A stretch of DNA of 64,000 nt from Candidatus Latescibacterota bacterium. Lineage in GTDB: Bacteria > Krumholzibacteriota > Krumholzibacteriia > WVZY01. The translations under genes and the position numbers were made by a program. The notes under the pieces were generated by a model. That model worked only from the letters and a program-made list of their open reading frames with translations, was not told the DNA's origin and did not search any database. Positions within the stretch are counted from its first letter, which is position 1. Each line of letters starts with the position of its first letter. Location of the stretch: NCBI GenBank assembly GCA_011772205.1, contig WVZY01000008.1, positions 124,001-188,000 of the forward strand. The letters are read 5' to 3'. Positions 9,601 to 17,224 of the stretch are shown here, piece by piece.

Positions 9601-11640
9601 ATTGCCTAGCGTGTTCGTGGCAGCATAAGCATAGTCGTCCGTCCCCTTCCAAAGACAAACTACCGCTGAATCTACCGGGACCCCTTCGGACGTGACGTTC
9701 ACAAGGATCGATGTGATTCCCAAGCCGACGTTCGACACATGGAATACGTTCAATGTGTCCACAGGGCCGTTCCAGAGACACATTTCTGGATCGCCCAGGA
9801 GTGCGTAGATATAGTGCGTCCATAGATCGACGTTATCCTGAGCCTCAGCGTAAGGCGTACGCGGCAACCTGGAACGGGCAAACGTCTCACCAATGTGAAC
9901 AACATCTTCGTCGAACAGGAGCCTGTAGTACTCGGTCATGTAATACGAAGTATTATACGGGAAAGCGCTCTCGACGGCCCCGATGCATGAAACGGCTCCA
10001 CCATCGGGATTTTCTAGATAAGCCTCAGCCAAACAGTTGAAGTCAAACGCCGTTGCTGTGCAGTTCAGCAGGTAGAGGTTGAAAAAACGATCAGGATGAC
10101 TCAGTGCAAGGGCCTCCGGAACTGCGATATTGCCGTTCGCCACGGACATGACGAAACGGAAGCCGTGCCCGATGTGGCAAACATGATTCAGGCCGCTTTC
10201 CATCGAATCCAGAGCTGCCTGAACGGTTTCCAGCGTGGAGCCTGGGAAGAGGTCCCACGTCTCGTACATCCGGGTGACTTCCATTGGCTCATCCAATAAG
10301 ACGGTAGAATAAAGAAATTCCGCCATGTCGGCGCCATTGAGAGTGATCGGTTCTCCCGGTTTCCAGTCGACAGGAAAGAGAACCTCCGCAAGAAATATCA
10401 TCCTGTCTTCGTAGTATAAATCATAAGGAGTTTCGTAATTGATGATCTTGTCGATCATCGTGTTCACTTCTTGAACGTTCGACGACGGCATACGGCCAAC
10501 GTAGATTTCCGGATAGAGATCGGGTTCATCCTTGGGCTCATCAATGAATCCCTCACCCCAAAGACTGTTGTGATTTGCGTTCCACGACCCATCCAGACAG
10601 GCAAAATAGATTTCCGCCGGTACTTCCTTGCCATCCTTATAAAACGCGCTGTAACCATATCTCGGCGGGATCTGGGGAGTATCTCCTCCCAAGAGCGCAT
10701 ACCCAATACCCCATTTCGCATAAGCGTCCTGGAGGAAAAATCGGATCGTCTCCTGAATGTCGACACCGTTCCTGCAATTTGCCTGGATCCATTCCACCGT
10801 CCTTACTACTGTGGGAACGCCCTTTGCCGTCTTCCAGTCGGCCAACCGCTGGTATGCGCTAGCAAACGAGTCCGGGGCAATGATCACATAATCGACGGGG
10901 CTCCCTTCGAGCGATGGGGCCGCGGTTGGTTGAAATCCACCCCGAGGCTTTTCGACGAAAATCTCATCGAAGTGATAGCGATCCAGCTCTTCCGGATTGA
11001 CGACCATCGACGTAACAAGCATGCGGCGATTCTCCGCAAAACCACCTCTTGCTCTCAAACGCCGCGCCACATCGTTCTGATCTGAAGTCGGTTCCGTCGT
11101 GATCCGCAAGGTGATATCCGCGCTCAACATGAGATCCCCCCCAGAGACCTGAAGGGGAAATATGGCGAAACTCGCAATGGCACATCCATGAAGATAGCGG
11201 GTGCCGAGATACCTGCCGATCTCGGCAGGGTACAGGCCTTTTCCGTATGGTGATCCCGTAACGGAAAATCCGCTCCTTTTAACGCCGCTTTCTGAGACCT
11301 GCGGCGGTGCAATTATCGGCTGAAAATCCCTTAAGATCACACTTCGGGCGCCGCGGATCGAGCGGAATGATCCAACCGAGTGCCCCTGGGGGAGAAGCAC
11401 ATTGACGATCCTGAAGGGGAGCTTTGGAGCGCCTTCATCTTCTAAATAATGATACCCCGCAACAGATACACCGATTTTGGACAGACCGTCTTCGGTCTCG
11501 ATAACGATGCTCTCCTCCGAAAGAGTGAGCGGAAAGACCATCTCATTCGCATACGAAACATGCGGAGTGAAAACTAACAGAGATAATACGAATGAAACGA
11601 TCCAACTGAGGGAAATTCTTGAGAGCGATTTGGGTGTCAT
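6643..11640 (-). CDS. Giant exported C25 (gingipain-family) cysteine protease with FG-GAP repeats and FlgD/T9SS-type C-terminal domain
   Basis: 1665 residues from ATG 11640 (GGGAGG five bases upstream); an in-frame ATG at 11739 lacks an RBS and would bury the signal peptide. Order: signal peptide (1-31); C25 propeptide-like region (~35-230); peptidase C25 domain with the His dyad partner in HIGHG (489-493, catalytic His492) and Cys527 in LNCTA; Ig/CARDB-like beta domains (~700-950); fibronectin III (~960-1040); about seven FG-GAP/VCBS repeats carrying DxDxDG calcium loops and GWP starts (~1045-1440); linker; and a C-terminal domain beginning NYPNPFNP (~1575) and ending in a short basic tail. 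The last domain is the FlgD-like sorting module linked to type IX-type secretion. A consensus sigma-70 promoter lies ~220 bp upstream. Likely cell-surface or secreted; no partner secretion gene is in the window. Confidence 0.9.
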   Translation of the reverse strand: MTPKSLSRISLSWIVSFVLSLLVFTPHVSYANEMVFPLTLSEESIVIETEDGLSKIGVSVAGYHYLEDEGAPKLPFRIVNVLLPQGHSVGSFRSIRGARSVILRDFQPIIAPPQVSESGVKRSGFSVTGSPYGKGLYPAEIGRYLGTRYLHGCAIASFAIFPLQVSGGDLMLSADITLRITTEPTSDQNDVARRLRARGGFAENRRMLVTSMVVNPEELDRYHFDEIFVEKPRGGFQPTAAPSLEGSPVDYVIIAPDSFASAYQRLADWKTAKGVPTVVRTVEWIQANCRNGVDIQETIRFFLQDAYAKWGIGYALLGGDTPQIPPRYGYSAFYKDGKEVPAEIYFACLDGSWNANHNSLWGEGFIDEPKDEPDLYPEIYVGRMPSSNVQEVNTMIDKIINYETPYDLYYEDRMIFLAEVLFPVDWKPGEPITLNGADMAEFLYSTVLLDEPMEVTRMYETWDLFPGSTLETVQAALDSMESGLNHVCHIGHGFRFVMSVANGNIAVPEALALSHPDRFFNLYLLNCTATAFDFNCLAEAYLENPDGGAVSCIGAVESAFPYNTSYYMTEYYRLLFDEDVVHIGETFARSRLPRTPYAEAQDNVDLWTHYIYALLGDPEMCLWNGPVDTLNVFHVSNVGLGITSILVNVTSEGVPVDSAVVCLWKGTDDYAYAATNTLGNVTIDFASESPGSISVVVTGLNLARHQSYIVVDPSVDAYVNLSSTTVDDDSAGTSFGNADGSIDAGETVELTLLLANTGSAASDSVWVVIRSDDSLVTVEDSVAAVGIIAAGGTKQALDPVRVHFAESTPDAAAVEFALVVRDASMAEWNDTFTRLVHAPKLELITLRIDDSAPLGNGNGRNEPGEEFKLHYGIKNYGTGAACGLATELLDLEGAFTFFDSTDAYSDLNSLSEGENIDGFHILETSTATEHDLELTITDLHGRVYRDTIELRVPSPPTALEFDVRLGADRIEVSWVKSDSNDARKYRVYHSLSPGGPYELRTTDPVDHTVYLDAGLLGSTRYYYVVTAVDTSGNESDPSLEYSTATNPPQIEGWPIEMEEETVCSPAVGDIDGDGHMEIVAGNNFVYAWHADGIEMVDGDADPQTWGVLNTSGDGFIAPITLGNLDDVLGMDIIAASYWTKEIYCFDYHGDTLAGWPRTTESNVRAAPIVCDLDGDSDPEIVVMDQKGVIYAWHNDGTEYRDGDNNPVTQGVFYRTYWPGGFDYQTPAACDIDDDGMEEIIVGTLGDSVYVLNENGTSVSGWPVGTNGDVAGSIAVGDIDGDDYLELVVPTKSGEVNAYNHDGSILWTRWIPYNIVFFAPSPALADLDNDGKLETIMASDNKKLYVITHTGANFTGWPIQYSATTNTESSPVVADIDSDGSLDILLGDETKYISAWDINGDLLDGFPIATGDFVRATPIVADVDGDGDLELVEAGWDRKLYVWDLHGYLDPTKLPWPTFHANVHRNGHYGSIVPTGVVEATFAFQLLDGAVELVWTLRDAGLHCYDVFRGTARENQLPSSYTLVASNLSAEENGRIRLVDRCVEVGCRYVYKLQQADDTSRSILSDQIYIPIARAGLLQNYPNPFNPTTRITFLVPEGQPRNVSLVIYDVTGARVRTLFSGSLKPGRHEKTWDGKDNHGNPVGSGVYFYQLRQGGFVGTKKMVLLK

Positions 11641-12006
11641 TGCTACCTCCCGGCTTGCCCACATTGGAACTAAATACTGGATCACGCTGGCTTGGCACCG
11701 GAGTTCCAAGACTTGCAACTGATCATTTCGATGGATCAATTTAGGGCAGCCTCTCGTGCGCCTGCCCGAACAGTAGCAATGGCGAGAATCGCTCTCCTTG
11801 AGCTGTTTGCCTTCAACATAAGCCAGCGAGAGAAGTACAGTATGCCTTTAATAGAAGAAATTATAGATTATCTATCGCAAAAAGTCAAGTATAATTAACA
11901 ACTTACGCACATCTGAGCCCGAATCCGCTCAGAAGTTTTGTTCAGCAGTTCCGGGGGAAATCTACCGACATCAGGGCTGGTGCCGACCGCGCTCGAGTAG
12001 GAATCC
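11641..12006. other. Intergenic region carrying the C25 gene leader
   Basis: 366 bp without a credible gene. It holds a sigma-70-like promoter (11860-11888) facing the C25 protease gene, giving a 5' leader of about 210 nt. A short plus-strand reading frame at 11692-11898 overlaps the promoter, has no RBS and no recognisable sequence, and is not called. No repeat or RNA gene was recognised. Confidence 0.6.
11860..11888 (-). promoter_or_regulatory. Sigma-70-type promoter for the C25 protease gene
   Basis: On the minus strand: -35 TTGACT (11888-11883), a 17-bp spacer and -10 TATAAT (11865-11860). This is one mismatch from the full consensus with ideal spacing. It faces the C25 gene start at 11640. 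Confidence 0.7.
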
Positions 12007-13476
12007 TCATTTATCTTCTGCCAGGTGGTACTCCACCACCTCCACCGTCAGCCCGCCAGCCATGGCGAGGTCGTTGGCGATATCTTTCAGACTCAGGGCC
12101 TTGGCATCTTTCGATGCTGAAATCCGGATGCGGATTGGATCCATTTTCAAGTCCAGGGCATCGAGGGTCCTCCAATATCCCACATAGGCTTCCGTCCACA
12201 TGTGCCCAAAGAGATAGCCGCCGCCATAGGCGAGTCCCGAGACCACCCGCGCGGGGATACCCGCCGCCCTCAACAGTGAAGCGAGGAGGACGGAATGTTC
12301 GGTGCAATCCCCTTCCCTGCTTTCCAAGACTTCGAGCGCTGAGGCAAAACCGCGTCCCAGATCCTTGGTCTCGATGTGAGCGTTCACCCAGGCCGCGATT
12401 TCCGTGGCGAGAGGCCATCCTTCTTTGCCGCTGTCGTTGGCGATTTTCCGGGCGATCGAATGCACGGCCGGATCGTTCGACTGGATGTAACTATCGGGCG
12501 CGAGAAACACTTCTAACTCCTCATTTGAGAGCGATGTTTTAGTGACTGTGCCTCGCGATAGAAGCAGATCCACGGTGTTCCCCTCTCGGCTTACCACCTT
12601 CTGATTGGGGGCATCCAACGCTTCATACACCGCTCGTGGATTTTTGAAGGAAAGTCTCAACGTGATATCCTGAACACGCTCGGGGGATTCGGGATATCCC
12701 GGGACTGGAATCCTCGAGGCTTTTATCAAGTCGAATCCCGACTCCAGTTCGACATCCGTGGCCGTCTCGTTCGGGATCCGCTCGATGATGATGACCATTG
12801 CGAGCTGATGCGTAATCGTCTTAACAGGGAGAAAATCCTCATCCAACAGGCTCACCAGAGTTGCCACATCAGTGTCGCCCATGTACTGTTCCACCTGGAG
12901 GTACTCCCCCGCCACTCCAGCAACCGTGTCCTCTACGGTTCCGGTTCGTACGATTCGCAACGATTGGAACTCTTTTGTCTCTGTATAAAAGACCCGAAGA
13001 GAAAACTCGTCTTCGCCGGCCATGAGACGCTTCCTTATTTCCCAATCGACGCTCCCCATCCCCAGGGCACCCTCCTCCCAGGGGATCCGGGACTCCTCGG
13101 AATAACCGAGCCCCTCTGATTTGAGATAAACTGTGTCGTTCTTGACTTCTCCATAGATCGACGAACCGATTTCCGACGCCTTTACTTCCGAACGGAACCA
13201 TACCGGTTTGCCATCGGCCGCTTCGACTCCTTCGTGCGTCATGAACATGCTCAGCGGGGCGCCCAATCTGGATAGCTCGATTTCTGTGTAGGAGCGGTAG
13301 AACCGCCCTTCCGTCCGGGTTTCCCAGACCTCCCTTGCGACACCCACCGCTGCGCCTTGGATTTTCACGACGAACGACAGCTCGCCCTTCTCACGATCCG
13401 GAATACTATCAAGTGAACCGCTCGCAAGGGCACACAGTGAGAGACATAGAAGCGTCTTTGAACAGAGAGGGATCAT
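12007..13476 (-). CDS. Exported transglutaminase-like (papain-fold) protein
   Basis: 489 residues with an N-terminal signal peptide. The C-terminal third is a transglutaminase-core domain. The catalytic triad is visible: Cys391 in GDCTEH, His425 in GHMW, and an Asp around 439 in TLDALD. The N-terminal ~300 residues are beta-rich and resemble the lead domain found before transglutaminase cores in periplasmic bacterial proteins; I do not recognise it further. Such proteins act as proteases or peptide-crosslinking enzymes in the envelope. The substrate is unknown. It stands alone between the C25 gene and hsp20. Confidence 0.8.
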   Translation of the reverse strand: MIPLCSKTLLCLSLCALASGSLDSIPDREKGELSFVVKIQGAAVGVAREVWETRTEGRFYRSYTEIELSRLGAPLSMFMTHEGVEAADGKPVWFRSEVKASEIGSSIYGEVKNDTVYLKSEGLGYSEESRIPWEEGALGMGSVDWEIRKRLMAGEDEFSLRVFYTETKEFQSLRIVRTGTVEDTVAGVAGEYLQVEQYMGDTDVATLVSLLDEDFLPVKTITHQLAMVIIIERIPNETATDVELESGFDLIKASRIPVPGYPESPERVQDITLRLSFKNPRAVYEALDAPNQKVVSREGNTVDLLLSRGTVTKTSLSNEELEVFLAPDSYIQSNDPAVHSIARKIANDSGKEGWPLATEIAAWVNAHIETKDLGRGFASALEVLESREGDCTEHSVLLASLLRAAGIPARVVSGLAYGGGYLFGHMWTEAYVGYWRTLDALDLKMDPIRIRISASKDAKALSLKDIANDLAMAGGLTVEVVEYHLAEDK

Positions 13477-13510
13477 GCGGCGACTGTATCAAAGATCGAC
13501 CACAGGCTCA

Positions 13511-13541
13511 AACAAGAAAAGCCCAGGACGAGCCTGGGCTC
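13511..13541 (-). terminator. Rho-independent terminator of hsp20
   Basis: Stem AGCCCAGG (13520-13527) pairs with CCTGGGCT (13533-13540) around a 5-nt loop. On the minus strand it is followed by TTTTCTTGTTT. It lies 25 bp past the hsp20 stop codon. Confidence 0.85.
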
Positions 13542-13565
13542 TTCTCATCGTCAGTGCGAGGTGGA

Positions 13566-13985
13566 TTAGTCGATCGAAATCTTGTGACCGACGCTCTCCG
13601 CCTTCTTGGGAAGCGTTACCGTGAGGACACCATTGTCCATCTTGGCCTTGATCGCATCGCGATCAACGCTGGCGTCCAATCGGAAGCTTCTGCTGAACTT
13701 TTCCTCGCGGATTTCTTTCCTCAGAAGTCCCTTGTCCTCGAGTTTCTCCATACGCTCGCCACTCACGGTGAGCATGTCACCCTCGAGGGAGACCTCTACA
13801 TTCTTCTTGGAGACACCCGGCATTTCCATCGTGACCACATAAGATGTCTCCGTCTCGTTGATGTTGGCCAGCGGGCGCCGGATGCTTTCATTTCCATCCT
13901 CGAAGAACCTGGCGATTGGGAAAAACTCCCTCTCAACCGCATCCCAAAAGGTGTCTCGTTTGGGTGTCCATTTCGTCAAAAACAT
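13566..13985 (-). CDS. Small heat shock protein, Hsp20/alpha-crystallin family
   Basis: 139 residues, typical for the family. An alpha-crystallin domain occupies about residues 38-130, with the conserved NGVLTVTLPK strand near the end and the MPGV motif near 55. The ATG at 13985 has AGGAGG eight bases upstream. It is an ATP-independent holdase chaperone in the cytoplasm. The gene is monocistronic: its own terminator lies just downstream, and its promoter looks like a sigma-54 site (see 14061-14078) rather than a sigma-32 or CIRCE arrangement. Confidence 0.93.
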   Translation of the reverse strand: MFLTKWTPKRDTFWDAVEREFFPIARFFEDGNESIRRPLANINETETSYVVTMEMPGVSKKNVEVSLEGDMLTVSGERMEKLEDKGLLRKEIREEKFSRSFRLDASVDRDAIKAKMDNGVLTVTLPKKAESVGHKISID

Positions 13986-14060
13986 TTCACTTACCTCCTA
14001 ATTGTTTTGTCCAAGAATCTGAATCCGTACCACAACGATTTCAGTCTTCGTTCCGGTATA

Positions 14061-14078
14061 AAGCAACCGCAGTGCCAA
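14061..14078 (-). promoter_or_regulatory. Putative sigma-54 (-24/-12) promoter of hsp20
   Basis: The minus strand reads TTGGCAC, five bases, then TTGCTT. The invariant GG and GC are separated by exactly ten bases, as in RpoN promoters (consensus TGGCAC-N5-TTGC). It is placed to start transcription near 14051, leaving a ~65-nt leader before the hsp20 ATG. A CCTGT-N7-ACAGG inverted repeat at 14168-14184 lies ~100 bp upstream, where an activator could bind. Confidence 0.6.
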
Positions 14079-14221
14079 TCTCCAGCCAGAAAATTACACC
14101 CATAACCTCTTGTATAATAAATAAATACGGATCAAGCGCAGTTCCGGCTCAATCAGGATAATGTTGGCCTGTCATAATTACAGGACAAATTGGCACATAA
14201 TCAGAAAGATGGGCAGATCGT

Positions 14222-15574
14222 TCAGATCCTGGGCTCGTGAAGCCGAGTGCTGAGCACGAGGTTGCAGAGGGCGAAAAACAGGGCGGCGCTAAAGAGAACC
14301 GCGACTCCGAAGATGTTCAGTATCAGCCCGCCCAACGCGGGGCTAAGCATCAAAGGAAAGGTGAAGCTGTTCATGAATCCAACGTACAGCGGTCGTTTCT
14401 CCGCCGGAGCGACTTCGAGGAGATACGTAATGTTGCTGATGAATCGGCCGCTTCGGATGAGCCCATTGATAAAGAAAGTCGAGGCGATCATCCCAAACAT
14501 GATCCAAGAAGATGTAGCCACTTCACCACCCAACCGCCACCACTGCAAGACAAGGGCGATAGCAGGGGGCACGATACTCAATCCCGCTGTGATAATGAGA
14601 ACCAGCTTGTTCCCTTTTCGGTCGAGAATCCTTCCCCAGATATAATTTGAAATGACTCCTGAGCCGACCCAGAGCGACACGAACACTCCTACGCTGGCTT
14701 CGGAGAATCCCAACTCGTTTACGGCGTACGTGCTGTAAAAAGGAAACGCCATGGCGGTGAATTGCCAGCAAATTCGAACGATGTAAAACAACCGGTAATT
14801 CCTGTCGCAGAGGATCAACGAAAATCCTGTCATTAGGTGTTCGAGCATCTTGCGAGGTTTCTGGATGGATGGTGCGGGAACTTCGCCGACAAAGCAGAAA
14901 AGAAGGAGGGCGAGAGCGGTAAGCACACCCCCCAGGACGAAGAGGATGCCATAATTTATCGGGAAGTCATGCCCCAATAATCCCAACCGGCCCGCCATCG
15001 ATCCAACCGCATTCGACAGCCATCCTTCGCCAACGACCGCAGATGTCCTTTCGTTCAAAATGACACCCACCAGCACTCCAGCAAAGATCCCGAGAACCCC
15101 ACCCGAAAACCGGCGGGTTCCAAAGAACCTTCCCCGTTGCGTTACGGGGATGGTCTTGCTCGTGATCTCCAAGAAAGGAATGGCCGCGACGCCCGCTCCT
15201 ACGTTTGTAAGAAGAAAGCACATTATGAAAGAAGTGAGAAACAGGGAGGATCGCCCAGGATCCACATAGAATATGGTGAATGTGGCTCCCGCCCAGGCCA
15301 AGATCCGCAGAACGGCCATATTGCGGTAGATCCCAAGTAGATACATCCGGGTCTCAACGATTCTCGAAACGAAAACTTGGGGAAAAAACCAGCCGGCGCC
15401 GTGGATGGCGCTGACGAGCCCAATGATGAAACTGGATCCGCCCATCCGCGAGACGAAAACGGGAAGGACAGTAAAGGGATCCACGAACGCCATGCCAAAG
15501 TTGACCAGGGTGCCGTTAGCGATCCCGAGGTAGAAATTTCTCCTGAAGTATCTGCTCTCGATCGACTCTACCAT
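14222..15574 (-). CDS. Major facilitator superfamily transporter
   Basis: 450 residues with about twelve hydrophobic helices and the basic cytoplasmic loops of MFS proteins. The N-terminal helix includes NFGMAFVDPFTVLP and a GxxxGxG-like segment (GLVSAIHGAGW). No clear antibiotic- or sugar-type signature was seen, so substrate is unknown. It sits alone on the minus strand, upstream of hsp20 but separated by 236 bp that contain hsp20's own promoter. Confidence 0.85.
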   Translation of the reverse strand: MVESIESRYFRRNFYLGIANGTLVNFGMAFVDPFTVLPVFVSRMGGSSFIIGLVSAIHGAGWFFPQVFVSRIVETRMYLLGIYRNMAVLRILAWAGATFTIFYVDPGRSSLFLTSFIMCFLLTNVGAGVAAIPFLEITSKTIPVTQRGRFFGTRRFSGGVLGIFAGVLVGVILNERTSAVVGEGWLSNAVGSMAGRLGLLGHDFPINYGILFVLGGVLTALALLLFCFVGEVPAPSIQKPRKMLEHLMTGFSLILCDRNYRLFYIVRICWQFTAMAFPFYSTYAVNELGFSEASVGVFVSLWVGSGVISNYIWGRILDRKGNKLVLIITAGLSIVPPAIALVLQWWRLGGEVATSSWIMFGMIASTFFINGLIRSGRFISNITYLLEVAPAEKRPLYVGFMNSFTFPLMLSPALGGLILNIFGVAVLFSAALFFALCNLVLSTRLHEPRI

Positions 15575-15748
15575 ATTTGCCTGTTATAATCGAAAAGGGT
15601 CATTCCATTGTTGGATGATGATGGGTATACTCCCCAGATGTTCTCGCAGACGCGGAAAACCGTGCTGCACTTTTATCATCGCCTGTTCACTATGTCGCCG
15701 CTGCGGGCCAAGTTATCCTCCAGCGCAACAGTATTCCGGTGAGGGCAC

Positions 15749-16123
15749 ATGATCAAGGGCATCGGCATAGACACGATCGAAATATCCAGAATCGATAGAA
15801 TCTTTCATGAATACGGCGATCGTTTCCTGGCGAAAGTATTCACACCTTGGGAACAAGAATACGCACGACGGTGGAAAGCACCTGATGCGCGTCTGGCTGC
15901 TCGATTCGCCGCAAAAGAAGCCTGTATGAAGGCACTTGGAACAGGTTGGAGCCGGGGCGTCCGTTGGAAAGATATCGAAATAATCCGCGGGGCGGGCGGT
16001 CAGCCCGAACTATCCCTCCACGGAGAGGCAAAAAAGCGCCTGCTCGAACTCCAAGCGGAAAAGGCTCACCTAACGATCACTCACTCCCGGGAGTACGCAA
16101 CAGCCGTCGTCATCCTGGAGTGA
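15749..16123 (+). CDS. acpS: Holo-[acyl-carrier-protein] synthase
   Basis: 124 residues, normal AcpS length. Conserved magnesium/CoA-binding residues are present: Asp8 in GIGIDTIEI and Glu57 in FAAKEA. The C-terminal LTITHS strand closes the active site. It transfers 4'-phosphopantetheine from CoA to the serine of ACP, activating fatty acid synthesis in the cytoplasm. It is an isolated plus-strand gene between the MFS gene and the end of the tol operon. Confidence 0.95.
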   Translation: MIKGIGIDTIEISRIDRIFHEYGDRFLAKVFTPWEQEYARRWKAPDARLAARFAAKEACMKALGTGWSRGVRWKDIEIIRGAGGQPELSLHGEAKKRLLELQAEKAHLTITHSREYATAVVILE

Positions 16124-16184
16124 TATCGGTTAATGTGAAGGGGATTTCGCCCTGATAGAATCTTTGCTGCGCGGTTGATCGCCG

Positions 16185-17210
16185 TCAATCCGCATCTCTC
16201 CTCACCACACCCAAACCCGGCTCTTTGCCGAGCACCAGCTTACCCTTATCGACCTGGACACCTTCGAAAGGATCGTAGGCCAAGAGCAGATTGCCGTCTA
16301 GGTCAGCGTAATCAGCCAGTGGGCTCAAATGCGCCGCCGCTGTGATACCGATCGATGTCTCGATCATGCACCCCAACATGACGGACATGCCGGCGTTCCT
16401 CGCTTCCTCGATGAGGGCGAGCGCAGGAGTCATCCCACCGCACTTCGTCAATTTGATGTTGATCCCGTGCCCCAGGTCCTTGCAGCGAGGCACATCGTCT
16501 GGATCGATAATGCTCTCATCCAGCACTACAGGCAGCGGTGCAAGACGCTTCAGCGTCTTGAGATCCTCGCGCTTGTGGTGTGAGATTGGTTGTTCCATAA
16601 ACTCGATTCCACGTTCCGCGAGCTCTTTCCCGATGTGCAGCGCGGTATCCAGATCCCACCCTTCATTGGCATCCACTCGGATTTTCTTCCCCGTTCGTTG
16701 GATCGCGCGATCGAGGAGTGCGATGTCCCCCGGAATTCCCATTTTCATTTTGAGAATCGGAAAGTCAACCGCTTCATCCAGCTTTCTGTCGATTACTTCA
16801 GGCCGATCGAACCCAATCGTGTAAGACGTCACGGGAGCTTTTTGTGGATCGAGACTTAGCAGATCGTAGCAGGCTTTCCCTGCGATCTTTCCCTCGATAT
16901 CCCACAGTGCCATATCAATCGCCGCCCGAACCGAGGCATCCTCCTTGAGCTGCTCTCGCAAGTCCCCGGTAAAAAGCCGCTCCCGGAGCTCTTTCGGCTC
17001 GCCTTCGAGCAGTTTGCTGATTCTCCGGACGGCCTCATTTACCGTATTGCTGGACTCACCGTAGTACTGCTGAGGCGACGCTTCCCCAATTCCCGTTACA
17101 TTTTCGTACGTGATCCTGAAGACAAAATTCTCATACCGTTTCCTCTCCCCCCTTGCAATCTTGAAAGTATGCAGGGTTTCGAGTTGGATCGGTTCGACCT
17201 CGATAAGCAT
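16185..17210 (-). CDS. Enolase-superfamily epimerase (L-Ala-D/L-Glu epimerase family; probable N-acetyl-D-glutamate racemase DgcA-like)
   Basis: 341 residues from ATG 17210 (GGGGAG six bases upstream, 14 bp after the previous stop); the in-frame start at 17249 would overlap the upstream gene. Muconate-lactonizing subgroup residues are visible: Lys154/Lys156 in KMKMG, metal ligands Asp180 (DANEGW), Glu206 (EQP) and Asp231 (DES), and the opposing base in NIKL near 253. The family includes L-Ala-D/L-Glu epimerases. Its partner here is a DUF1611 protein, the pairing reported for DgcN-DgcA, where D-Glu is N-acetylated and then racemised. The neighbour therefore favours N-acetyl-D-Glu racemase; a dipeptide epimerase for murein peptides is the alternative. 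It is the last gene of the tol operon. Confidence 0.8.
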   Translation of the reverse strand: MLIEVEPIQLETLHTFKIARGERKRYENFVFRITYENVTGIGEASPQQYYGESSNTVNEAVRRISKLLEGEPKELRERLFTGDLREQLKEDASVRAAIDMALWDIEGKIAGKACYDLLSLDPQKAPVTSYTIGFDRPEVIDRKLDEAVDFPILKMKMGIPGDIALLDRAIQRTGKKIRVDANEGWDLDTALHIGKELAERGIEFMEQPISHHKREDLKTLKRLAPLPVVLDESIIDPDDVPRCKDLGHGINIKLTKCGGMTPALALIEEARNAGMSVMLGCMIETSIGITAAAHLSPLADYADLDGNLLLAYDPFEGVQVDKGKLVLGKEPGLGVVRRDAD

Positions 17211-17224
17211 AAAATACTCCCCTT

